DNA of 64,000 nt from Nitrospirota bacterium (GTDB taxonomy: Bacteria > Nitrospirota > Thermodesulfovibrionia > Thermodesulfovibrionales > Dissulfurispiraceae), in contig JBFMHE010000002.1 in NCBI GenBank assembly GCA_040752355.1, forward strand, positions 124,001 through 188,000, in the 5' to 3' direction. The translations under genes and the position numbers were made by a program. Below the pieces are notes generated by a model. It made no database searches, was not told where the DNA came from, and worked only from the letters and a program-made list of their open reading frames with translations. Below are positions 47,534 through 56,186 of the stretch, in pieces; position 1 is the stretch's first letter; each line of letters opens with the position of its first letter.

Positions 47534-49582
47534 ATGCTTAAAGGCATGTATGTCGATGTGGCGTTCCCTCTGAAACTACCTCCTCTCACGTATAAAGTAT
47601 CGTCCGATGTTCCTGCAGACTTGAGGGGCCGCCTCGTGACCGCGCCGCTTATGGGCAAGCCCGCGCAGGGCGTGATTATCGGTCCCGCCGGCGAGCCGGA
47701 TTTTCCCGGGCACAAGGAGATCAAGGAGATCGGGCAGATTTCGCAGCGGGTCGTCTCCGAGCAGATGATCGCCTTTCTGAAGTGGCTCTCCGGGTACTAC
47801 CTCATGCCCCTCGGCACGGCGTTGAAGAGCAGCTTCTTCGAGGAGTCGGTCGCTGCTCTCGATGAGACGAAGAACAGCCGGAGGAGGATCAGGGCCTCGT
47901 CTCGGGAGCTTGCCGCGAGCGCCCCTCCTGCTGCTGCGCCGCACCACATCCCCCTGAGATATAACGAGTATAGAGAACTGGTGCTCAGCTCCCTGTCGGA
48001 GAGCCGCTACAAGGCCTTTCTCTTCCATGCGCCCTCCCTTTTCGACGAATACCGCTTCCTAGGCGATCTGATCGACGGCATGAAGGGCGGTCATCGCGGC
48101 ATGATCGTCCTCGTTCCCGAGATAGGCCTCATTCCCCGCATCGAGGCGACCCTGAGGCCGCTCGGGGGAGAGCGGCTCTGCGTTCTCCACAGCAAGTTGA
48201 GCCCGGGGAGGCGGCGCGCAGCCGTGCGGTCGATTCTTTCCGGCGAATCGGATATCGTACTCGGCACGCGCTCGGCCGTCTTCGCCCCTCTCGAGACCGT
48301 CTCGTTCATCGCTGTCCTCGATGAACATAATACCGCGTATAAGGCGGAGGAGGGATTGCGCTACCAGGGAAGGGATGTCGCCGTTATGAGGGGGCTCATG
48401 GAGCGGAGCACCGTGCTGCTCTCGTCGCTCTGCCCCTCGGTCGAGTCGATGAACAATGCGCGCACCGGCAAATACCTGCTGCTCGGCAGCGGAACGCGGA
48501 CCAGGGCTGCAGGAGAGGAGAGAGAGCGCTCGCCGGAACGCACGCCATTCGCCCGGCCACGCATACGTATCATCACCATGCGGCCGGGGGGGGCGGAACG
48601 CGCCATACTCTCCCGCGAAACGCTCCGGGAGGCGAAGCGGTGCATCGCCGCGGGCGGGCGCATGCTTTTCCTCATCAACAGAAAGGGCTACTCCCTCCTC
48701 CGCTGCAGGGAGTGCGGCCATATCGCCTCGTGCAAGCGCTGCGCCGCCTCTCTCGTTGTGCACAAGCGCCGGAATATCCTCCACTGTCATCTCTGCGGTT
48801 CCCGCAGCCCCCTGCCGGATACGTGCGAACGCTGCGGCGCCGCTGCCCTCGAGCCATTCGGCGCAGGAACCGAACGGGTAAAGGAGGAGGTGGAGCGCCT
48901 CCTCGAGGCCGAGGCCCTGGTAATCGAGAGGGCAGAAGCAGGTGAGGTCACCGCCTCATCCCCCAGGCCCGAGCTCCTCGCGCTCGATGCAGGGACGATG
49001 CCCCTCGTCGTCGGCACCGCGTACGCAAAGCGTCTCGAATACTCGGGCGCTGCCGAAGAGTCCTTCGGCGCTGCCGCGTTCCTCACCATGGACTCCCTCT
49101 GGGCGCAGCCCGACTTCAGGGCGTACGAGCGGGCCTTCCAGGAGATCGTGCAGATAAGCCAGATGGTAAAGCCCGACGGCATTATTCTCATTCAAACCTC
49201 GATGCCCGGGAGCGGGGTGGTGAAGCTCTTCAAGACATACGATTTCGAGGGCCTGTATGCCCATGAGCTCTCGCAGCGGAAGCTGCTGGGGTATCCCCCC
49301 TTCTCGAAAATCGTGCTCATGAATATCATGACCAAAGGGGCGCCGGCGCAGTTGCAGGGCTCCCTGGACGAGAGCATCGCCGCGGCAGCGCTGCACGGGG
49401 TCGAGCTGCTCGGCCCGGTCGAGGTCCCTTGCACTGTCAAGGGCTATCGCCACTGCAGGCAGCTGCTCATGAGATCCCAGAGCAGGATATTCCTCCACCG
49501 TGCGGCAGCGGCGCTGCTCCGGAAGCTCCAGGCTGTAAAAGGAATAAAGGTGGCGGTCGACGTCGATCCGCTAAAGATATAG
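47534..49582 (+). CDS. priA: PriA-like primosomal protein with eroded helicase motifs
   Basis: A 682-residue PriA homologue. The N-terminal DNA-binding and winged-helix parts, LVPEIGLIP, LHS and GTRSAVFAP blocks and four paired zinc cysteines (CREC, CKRC, CHLC, CERC) are all present. The Walker A segment (GVTGSGKT in active PriA) reads HAPSLFDE at 165-172, the DEEH box reads DEHN, the TQMIAKGHDF block reads TAYAKRLEYS, and the RAGR arginine motif is replaced by SQMVKPD. Primosome assembly may remain, but ATP-driven unwinding is unlikely. It converges on ribF with a 12-base overlap. Confidence 0.88.
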   Translation: MLKGMYVDVAFPLKLPPLTYKVSSDVPADLRGRLVTAPLMGKPAQGVIIGPAGEPDFPGHKEIKEIGQISQRVVSEQMIAFLKWLSGYYLMPLGTALKSSFFEESVAALDETKNSRRRIRASSRELAASAPPAAAPHHIPLRYNEYRELVLSSLSESRYKAFLFHAPSLFDEYRFLGDLIDGMKGGHRGMIVLVPEIGLIPRIEATLRPLGGERLCVLHSKLSPGRRRAAVRSILSGESDIVLGTRSAVFAPLETVSFIAVLDEHNTAYKAEEGLRYQGRDVAVMRGLMERSTVLLSSLCPSVESMNNARTGKYLLLGSGTRTRAAGEERERSPERTPFARPRIRIITMRPGGAERAILSRETLREAKRCIAAGGRMLFLINRKGYSLLRCRECGHIASCKRCAASLVVHKRRNILHCHLCGSRSPLPDTCERCGAAALEPFGAGTERVKEEVERLLEAEALVIERAEAGEVTASSPRPELLALDAGTMPLVVGTAYAKRLEYSGAAEESFGAAAFLTMDSLWAQPDFRAYERAFQEIVQISQMVKPDGIILIQTSMPGSGVVKLFKTYDFEGLYAHELSQRKLLGYPPFSKIVLMNIMTKGAPAQLQGSLDESIAAAALHGVELLGPVEVPCTVKGYRHCRQLLMRSQSRIFLHRAAAALLRKLQAVKGIKVAVDVDPLKI

Positions 49583-50560
49583 GGGGGGCGTCTTTCGGGC
49601 GAGGATTTCTCTGCTCGTTTCGATATCTCTCTTTATGTGTTCCTCCAGCTCCCGGGCGCCGGAGAACTTCCTTTCGTCCCGTATCCAGTCGATGAAGTGA
49701 AGCCGTATCGCTTCCCCTACCAGGTTCCTGTTGAAGTCGAAGAGATGCACCTCGCAGCTCATGCCGGTGTCGCCGAAGGTGGGATTGGCGCCGATGTTCG
49801 CGACGCCGTCGCAGACCCGGACCGGCGTACCGGCGCCTGCAGGCATGCAGTCTCCTGCCGCAGGTTCGGAGAGCGATACGCGCACCGCGTATACCCCCTC
49901 TTTCGGGATCAGCTCGTTCGGGGTGAGGAGGTTGGCGGTCGGGGTATGGAGCAGTGGTCCGCCCCTGCCCGCGCCTTTAATGACCGTGCCGTTGATGTGG
50001 TAAGCCCTGCCCAGCATCCGGGCCGTCTCGCACACCCGGCCGCGCAGCACCAGGCTCCGGATCCTGCTGCTGCTGACGACATCGCCGGTCACGGTCGCAT
50101 AGCGCACGACCGAGACCTTGAATCCATACTTCTTTCCGCGGAGCCGGAGCATGGCGGTCGTCCCCTTCTTGCCTTTGCCGAACGAGTAGCTGTGGCCGAC
50201 GATGACCCAGCATGCGCCGAGCTTCTCGACGAGAACGTCCCGTATGAAGGAGTCAGGCTCGGTACGGGCGAACTCGCGGTCGAAGCTGATGCAGATGAGG
50301 GCCTCGATACCGGTGCGGGCAATGAGCTCCCGCTTGTCCTCGAGGGTATTGATGAGCTTCAGCCCGCGCTCCGGCGCCAGCACGCGCACCGGGTGGGGGG
50401 TGAAGGTGATGGCGATGGGAGTGCCGCCGATCTCCCGGGCCTTCTCGACAACGCGCCTGAATATCTTCTGGTGGCCGCGATGGACACCGTCGAAGTTCCC
50501 GATGGTCACCACGGGGTTCGGGAAGCTCAGTGTCTGATCGAGGGTCTTAATTATTTCCAT
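49571..50560 (-). CDS. ribF: Bifunctional riboflavin kinase/FAD synthetase
   Basis: A 329-residue enzyme. The N-terminal adenylyltransferase domain has TIGNFDGVHRGHQ and VGHSYSFGKGKKG; the C-terminal kinase domain has GRGGPLLHTPTANL, a variant of the usual GRxLGxPTANL, and ANIGANPTFGD. It makes FMN and then FAD from riboflavin. It overlaps the coaE stop by 14 bases, in the order mutS-coaE-ribF. Confidence 0.95.
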   Translation of the reverse strand: MEIIKTLDQTLSFPNPVVTIGNFDGVHRGHQKIFRRVVEKAREIGGTPIAITFTPHPVRVLAPERGLKLINTLEDKRELIARTGIEALICISFDREFARTEPDSFIRDVLVEKLGACWVIVGHSYSFGKGKKGTTAMLRLRGKKYGFKVSVVRYATVTGDVVSSSRIRSLVLRGRVCETARMLGRAYHINGTVIKGAGRGGPLLHTPTANLLTPNELIPKEGVYAVRVSLSEPAAGDCMPAGAGTPVRVCDGVANIGANPTFGDTGMSCEVHLFDFNRNLVGEAIRLHFIDWIRDERKFSGARELEEHIKRDIETSREILARKTPPLYL

Positions 50561-51188
50561 ACGGCGTCGAGCCGGGCAGGGATGGATGTCCCGCGCTTCC
50601 CCTGGAGAGCGCCTGCAGTTTGCGGTAAATAGCCTGCACCTGCTGCCTCGTGCTCTCGAGTCCGGCGCTGTTGTCTATGGTGAAGTCGGCCCTGTTCGCC
50701 TTCATCTCGATCGGGAACTGGCTCGAGAGCCTTCTCATCGCTTCCTCCTCGGATACCCCTTTCTCCTGAAGCCGCTTCAACGTGGTCTCCTCATCGGCGA
50801 AGACGGTGATTATCCGGTCGAACTTGCTCTGGTAGCTCCGCTCGAAGAGCACCGGCGCCTCTATGATCACGACATCCGCCCGGGAGCCGAGGGCGGCGAT
50901 CTTCTCCTTCACGGCATCGAACACCTTCGGGTGGAGGATATTTTCGAGCGCTATTCTCAGCGGCGCGGACTGGAAGACGATGCCTGCCAGCCGCTGCCGG
51001 TCGATAGTGCTGTCCCGCACGACCTCCTCGCCGAAGGCATTTTTAACCGCATCGATGACCGGCTGCTCCCCCAGCAGCTCGCCCACGACGGCATCCGTGT
51101 CGATCGTGAACGCGCCGAGCTCTCTGAAGAGGCGCGCTACCGTGCTCTTCCCCATCCCGTAGTTACCGGTGAGGCCGACGATGATCAT
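50547..51188 (-). CDS. coaE: Dephospho-CoA kinase
   Basis: A 213-residue P-loop kinase for the last step of coenzyme A synthesis. Walker A is GNYGMGKS at residues 8-15, with the CoA-domain segment LENILHPKVF and VVIIEAPVLFE. It overlaps mutS by 4 bases (ATGA) and ribF by 14, so the three are translationally coupled. Confidence 0.95.
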   Translation of the reverse strand: MIIVGLTGNYGMGKSTVARLFRELGAFTIDTDAVVGELLGEQPVIDAVKNAFGEEVVRDSTIDRQRLAGIVFQSAPLRIALENILHPKVFDAVKEKIAALGSRADVVIIEAPVLFERSYQSKFDRIITVFADEETTLKRLQEKGVSEEEAMRRLSSQFPIEMKANRADFTIDNSAGLESTRQQVQAIYRKLQALSRGSAGHPSLPGSTPYGNN

Positions 51189-53752
51189 TGCGCCCCCTCG
51201 GCCTTTTTCTTCAGTGCAGCGAGCACCTTGAGGGCCTTCTGTGGTGTGAGCGCATCGAGGTCGAGGCCGAGGAGCTCGCGGGTGACCGGGTCGCCGCTGA
51301 AAAAGAGGTCCATCTGCGCGTGGCGCGGCACCAACGCCTTCGCCTCCTTCTTCTCGAGCTTGTCGAGGACGACTTTCGCCCTCTCGATGACCGTTTCGGG
51401 GAGCCCGGCGAGACGGGCGACCTGTATCCCGTAGCTTTTATCCGCGGGCCCCTTCTCGATCTTCCGCAGGAAGATGACCTCGTCTCCCCACTCCTTTACC
51501 ACCACGTTGTAGTTCCTGATGCCGTCCATGGTGAGCGCGAGGTCGGTCAGCTCGTTGTAGTGCGTCGCGAAGAGGGTGCGCGCCTTGATGCTGCCCGCGA
51601 GATGCTCGGCGACCGACCAGGCGATGCTGATGCCGTCGAAGGTGCTGGTCCCCCGTCCGACCTCGTCGAGCAGCACCAGGCTCCGGCCGGTGGCATTGTT
51701 GAGAATATTCGCCGTCTCGATCATCTCGACCATGAAGGTGCTCTGTCCCTTGGTAATGTAATCGGATGCCCCGATGCGCGTGAATATCCTGTCCGCCAGC
51801 CCGATGACGGCGCTCGCCGCGGGGACGAGGGAGCCCATCTGCGCCATGAGGACGATGAGCGCGACCTGGCGCATATAGGTCGACTTGCCCGCCATGTTCG
51901 GTCCCGTGATGATGAGCAGGCGGTTGTCCTCGCAGTCCATGACCGCGCTGTTCGGAATGAACTTCTCGTCGAGGGGGGCGAGGCCCTGGGTGGTGATGAG
52001 CCGTTCGATGACGGGGTGGCGCCCGTCGACGATCTCGAGGGAGCATTCTTCGGTGACCGCCGGGCGGACGTAGTCGTACCGCTTCGCGACCACCGCGAGA
52101 GAGAGCAGGAAGTCGACGAGCGCTATCCGGGCCGAGGTCTGGAGCAGCTGGCCGGAGAACTTGTGGATGCGCTCGAGGATCGTCTGGAAGAGCGTATACT
52201 CGAGCTCCTTGAGCTTGTCTTCGGCGCCCAGCACCTTCGTCTCGTACTCCTTCAGGTCAGGGGTGATGAAGCGCTCGCAATTCGCCAGGGTCTGCTTCCT
52301 TATATAGTCCCCGGGCACGAGATGCAGGTTGGGCTTGGTGACCTCTATGTAATACCCGGATATCTTGTTGAAGCCCACCTTCAGCGAGGTGATGCCGGTC
52401 CGCTGCCGCTCCTCGGTCTCGAGGCGGGCGATGATGTCCTTGCCGCTCGTCGAGATATGCCTGAGCTCGTCGATCTCGGGGTGGAACCCCTTCCTGATGA
52501 TGCCGCCGTCGCGGGGGGTGAGGGGAGGGTTATCCACCAGGCTCGCTGCGATGAGCTCTATCAGCTCTCCGAAATCGGCGATCGCCTTGCCCGCCTCTTT
52601 GACCAACGCACTCGCCGATGCCGTGAGATACTTCCTGATGCCCGGCAGCGGCTCGAGGGAGCTCCTGAGCGCCGCCGCGTCCCTCGGGCTCGCCGATCGG
52701 GCGATGATGCGGGCCGTGAGGCGGTCGAGATCCTGTATCTTTCTGAGCAGCGTCCGGAGGCCCTCCATGATCTCGTACTCCTCGATCAGGGCCTCGACCG
52801 CAGCCTGCCGCTGCCGGATATCCTCGAGGGAGAGCAGCGGCGTCGAGACGGCGTTCCTCATGAAGCGGCCCCCCATCGGCGTAAGGGTCTCGTCGAGCAC
52901 CCAGAGCAGTGAGCCCTCGACCGAGCCGTCGCGCAGGTTGTGCGTAAGCTCGAGGTTCCGCTTCGTGGCAGCATCGAGGAACATGCAGGAGGACTGGTTG
53001 AGGACGACTATCCTTTTAAAGGAGAGGACCTTCTGGGTCTCTTCGAGGTACTTGATCAACGCGCCTGCGGCGGAGATCGCGGTCGTGAGCCCGCTGCAGC
53101 CGTACCCGTCGAGGGACGAGACCTTGAAGTAGGTCAGCAGCGCTTTGTACGCCTCGGGGTAATCGAAGTGCCAGTCGTCGTAATAGGAGACGAAAAGCCC
53201 CCTGAAGGCCTCCTGGTAGTGGAGGTTGTCCTTCGCGCTCCGCGGACAGAGCAGCTCTTTCGGTTCGTAGCGGCCGACCTCGTCGTCGATCGGCTTGTCC
53301 GTCTCGTAGACCATGAACTCGCCGGTCGAGAGGTCGGCGAGGGCGATCCCGGCCTTCCCCTGGTACGAATAAATACTCATTATATAGGCATTTTCTTTCG
53401 GCTGGTCCGGAACATGGGTGCCGGGGGTGATAACCCTGACTACGTCCCGCTGGACAATGCCTTTCGCTGCCTTGGGGTCCTCCATCTGCTCGCAGAGGGC
53501 TACCTTATACCCTGCTTTGACGAGCTTCGAGAGGTAGGCATCGACCGAGAAATAGGGCACCCCGCACATCGGCATGGGGTCGTCCTTGCCCTTGTCCCTG
53601 CTCGTGAGCGCTATCTGCAGGATACGCGAAGCCGTCCTCGCATCTTCGCCGAACATCTCGTAGAAGTCGCCCAGCCGGAAGAGCACGATGGCATCGGGAT
53701 AGCGCTCCTTGATGCCGAAATACTGCTTCATCAAAGGGGTTTGCTCAGACAC
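51185..53752 (-). CDS. mutS: DNA mismatch repair protein MutS
   Basis: An 855-residue MutS1. The mismatch-binding domain carries the Phe-X-Glu motif in RLGDFYEMF; the ATPase has GPNMAGKSTYMRQVA, DEVGRGTSTFDG and ATHYNEL. It recognises base mismatches and recruits MutL. It is the first gene of mutS-coaE-ribF. A TATAAT-like box lies about 35 bases upstream of the start on the minus strand. Confidence 0.98.
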   Translation of the reverse strand: MSEQTPLMKQYFGIKERYPDAIVLFRLGDFYEMFGEDARTASRILQIALTSRDKGKDDPMPMCGVPYFSVDAYLSKLVKAGYKVALCEQMEDPKAAKGIVQRDVVRVITPGTHVPDQPKENAYIMSIYSYQGKAGIALADLSTGEFMVYETDKPIDDEVGRYEPKELLCPRSAKDNLHYQEAFRGLFVSYYDDWHFDYPEAYKALLTYFKVSSLDGYGCSGLTTAISAAGALIKYLEETQKVLSFKRIVVLNQSSCMFLDAATKRNLELTHNLRDGSVEGSLLWVLDETLTPMGGRFMRNAVSTPLLSLEDIRQRQAAVEALIEEYEIMEGLRTLLRKIQDLDRLTARIIARSASPRDAAALRSSLEPLPGIRKYLTASASALVKEAGKAIADFGELIELIAASLVDNPPLTPRDGGIIRKGFHPEIDELRHISTSGKDIIARLETEERQRTGITSLKVGFNKISGYYIEVTKPNLHLVPGDYIRKQTLANCERFITPDLKEYETKVLGAEDKLKELEYTLFQTILERIHKFSGQLLQTSARIALVDFLLSLAVVAKRYDYVRPAVTEECSLEIVDGRHPVIERLITTQGLAPLDEKFIPNSAVMDCEDNRLLIITGPNMAGKSTYMRQVALIVLMAQMGSLVPAASAVIGLADRIFTRIGASDYITKGQSTFMVEMIETANILNNATGRSLVLLDEVGRGTSTFDGISIAWSVAEHLAGSIKARTLFATHYNELTDLALTMDGIRNYNVVVKEWGDEVIFLRKIEKGPADKSYGIQVARLAGLPETVIERAKVVLDKLEKKEAKALVPRHAQMDLFFSGDPVTRELLGLDLDALTPQKALKVLAALKKKAEGAQ

Positions 53753-54018
53753 CGTGATGATCTTTCCCGTGGAAGCACATCCTGAATTATACTACAGACC
53801 CTCACAATAATTGTTGACGGGCGGCAGAGGAAAGGCCCTCGGGCGCCTGCGGAGGGGGGGCGGCCTGCGGTTGACCGGGAAACGGAAAAAGAAGTAAGCT
53901 TTCCCGCCGTATCCCCGATAATGTATACGAGGCGCCGGCAGTGCGTTATCCCCCGCCGGCCCTTCCCCGCGGCGCCCCGAGAGCGCCGTTACCAATACAA
54001 CAGAGGTCGGAGAGCCCC

Positions 54019-55590
54019 GTGCAGCAGGAGAGCAGACAGAGTACCATAAAAGACGTCATCCTGGCGCGCCTTCAGCAGCACAGCGACTTCCCGGCCATGT
54101 CGAGCACCATCAGCCTGCTCAACCAGTTCAGATCGTCCGAGGAGACCTCGGTTTCGGAGTTCGCCAATGTCATCCTGCGGGACTATGCGCTCACCTCGAA
54201 GATCCTGAAGATCGTCAACAGCGTCAACTACTCGCAGTTCGGCGAGGTGACGACCATTTCGCGGGCCATCATCCTCCTCGGCTTCGAGAACATCAAGAAT
54301 CTCGCACTCACCCTGATGCTCTTCGACCACATGCAGAAGAACAGCGCCCACACGGAACACCTCAATTCGATGGTGCAGTCGCTCTACAGCGCGGTGCTGG
54401 GACAGAAGATCGCCTACGGTATCAATTTCCCCGACAAGGAAGAGGCCTTCATCTGCGCCCTGTTCCACACTTTCGGCAGGATCATGGTCGCCTTCGCCCT
54501 GCCGCGCAAGATGGAGGAGATCAAAGAGATGAGCAGGGAGCGGCGCTGCACCGGCGATGCCGCGGCCCTCGCCCTCCTCGGCGCACGGTTCGAGGATATC
54601 GGCATGGCGATTGCCCGGGAGTGGCACTTCCCGCACAAGATCGTCTACAGCATGCACCGGATGCGGGGCCAGGAGATCCTCCCCAACCCCAGCGACCTCG
54701 ACAAGCTGAACAGTATCGCTACCCTCGCCAACGAGCTCGCCGCGATCCTGGCGACCAGCGCCGACCGCACGGACGCCGACCGGAAGATCGATGAGCTCCT
54801 CAAGACATTCAGGAACCACTTCGGCGAGATGAAAGACAAGGTCATGAGCTGGCTCGGCGCTTCGATTCAGGACATGACGGAGTTTTCCGCTATCTTCGAT
54901 CTCGGGATGAAGGACATCGCCTTCAACAGGCAGCTCGTAAAGTGGTCCGACACCACCGCGCCGAGCGACGCCAGGATCGTCACCGAGCCGCCGCGCGACG
55001 ACTTCATCTCCGACTCCCTGAAGACCATCGACGTCATCTTCGAGTCCGAGCGGGCCGACACCCCGGAGAGCATCTTCACCAAGGGGATCCAGGACATCAA
55101 CAACTCCATACTCAGCAACTTCTCGCTGAACGACATCATCAGGATCGTGCTCGAGACCATGTACCGCGGCATGCAGCTCTCGGGAAGGTCGAAGGCGCTG
55201 TTCCTGATCAAGGACCCCCATGCCTCGCTCATGCAGATCAGGTTCGGGTTCGGCTCGGACATCGAGGAGCTGAAGAAGTGGCTCAAGATCACCTACGGCG
55301 ATGCGGGCGATATCTTTACGATGGCGATCGTGAAGCAGAACGATCTCGTGGTCAAAGATATGGACGCCCCCGACATACGGAAGCTCCTTCCCGCATGGTA
55401 CCGGAGCAGGGCGGCGGACGGCATCTTCCTCGTGCTCCTTCCCATCATCATCAATTCCAAGCCCATCGGGATGTTTTATGTCGAAGGAGAGCGGGAGGGT
55501 TTTCAGAGGATATCCGGCGGACACCTGAGCTACCTGAAAATACTTCGTGACCAGACCGTCATGGCGATCAGGCAGAAACAAGGGTACTGA
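54019..55590 (+). CDS. HDOD-GAF signalling protein
   Basis: A 523-residue cytoplasmic protein. An HDOD domain (about 10-215) begins with ILARLQQHSDFPAMSSTISL and has the typical LLGFENIKNLALT segment. A GAF-like domain (about 345-520) ends the protein. HDOD proteins act as regulatory scaffolds rather than phosphodiesterases. The GTG at 54019 follows CGGAGAG; the open frame continues upstream to 53941, but those residues are Pro/Arg-rich and unlikely to be translated. It heads a three-gene cluster ending in a GGDEF protein. Confidence 0.88.
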   Translation: MQQESRQSTIKDVILARLQQHSDFPAMSSTISLLNQFRSSEETSVSEFANVILRDYALTSKILKIVNSVNYSQFGEVTTISRAIILLGFENIKNLALTLMLFDHMQKNSAHTEHLNSMVQSLYSAVLGQKIAYGINFPDKEEAFICALFHTFGRIMVAFALPRKMEEIKEMSRERRCTGDAAALALLGARFEDIGMAIAREWHFPHKIVYSMHRMRGQEILPNPSDLDKLNSIATLANELAAILATSADRTDADRKIDELLKTFRNHFGEMKDKVMSWLGASIQDMTEFSAIFDLGMKDIAFNRQLVKWSDTTAPSDARIVTEPPRDDFISDSLKTIDVIFESERADTPESIFTKGIQDINNSILSNFSLNDIIRIVLETMYRGMQLSGRSKALFLIKDPHASLMQIRFGFGSDIEELKKWLKITYGDAGDIFTMAIVKQNDLVVKDMDAPDIRKLLPAWYRSRAADGIFLVLLPIIINSKPIGMFYVEGEREGFQRISGGHLSYLKILRDQTVMAIRQKQGY

Positions 55591-55604
55591 GCCGCAGGGC
55601 TCCT

Positions 55605-56114
55605 ATGCAGAATCAGCGCATGGAACCGGTAGACCCCCGGCTGGCGTCGGCGGTAAAGGAAGAGATACTCAGGAACGTCGTGAGGACGCATGCGGCGGTC
55701 ATGGTCGAAGGGTGGTCCGGGACCGGAAAGACCGTCACCGCCCTCAAGTCGAGCAGCGGGATCGGGGCCGCATACTACTACAGCGAGTCGGCCGCGAGCC
55801 CCGGCATTCCTGTCGAGCAGTACAGCGAGGGGGTCGTGAGGGTAGCCGACCTGGAGACTCTCCCGGACCTGGACGGTGCGGAGGACCGCCCGTCGGTGGT
55901 CATTGTCGACGATCTCGACGAGATGGCCGCCGGCTCGAAGAGGATGCTCGCGGCGCTGGTCGCGAAGAAGGCGGCGCATAGAAAAATCATCCTCATTACA
56001 CCCGTCGCTCTGGACGAAAAGGAGCTCTTTCCGCTCATGGATGCGGTGGTCCGCTTCAAGCAGCATACCGCGGAAATGCTGTTCACCGCACGTGACGGCC
56101 CGTCCGGGAGCTGA
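55605..56114 (+). CDS. Small P-loop ATPase-like protein
   Basis: A 169-residue protein with a clear Walker A (GWSGTGKT at about 36-43) and a Walker B (VVIVDDLDE). It lacks a recognisable lid domain, sensor 2 or other partner domain. It is not recognised as a named family. It lies 14 bases after the HDOD-GAF gene and 72 before the PhnD-GGDEF gene on the same strand, so a regulatory role in that cluster is plausible. Confidence 0.7.
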   Translation: MQNQRMEPVDPRLASAVKEEILRNVVRTHAAVMVEGWSGTGKTVTALKSSSGIGAAYYYSESAASPGIPVEQYSEGVVRVADLETLPDLDGAEDRPSVVIVDDLDEMAAGSKRMLAALVAKKAAHRKIILITPVALDEKELFPLMDAVVRFKQHTAEMLFTARDGPSGS

Positions 56115-56186
56115 CGGAGGTTCGGCTGCAGAGGGAAACTGCCGGCCCTCTCACCGGATTGATGACGGGAAGCGCAGGAGGGCATA

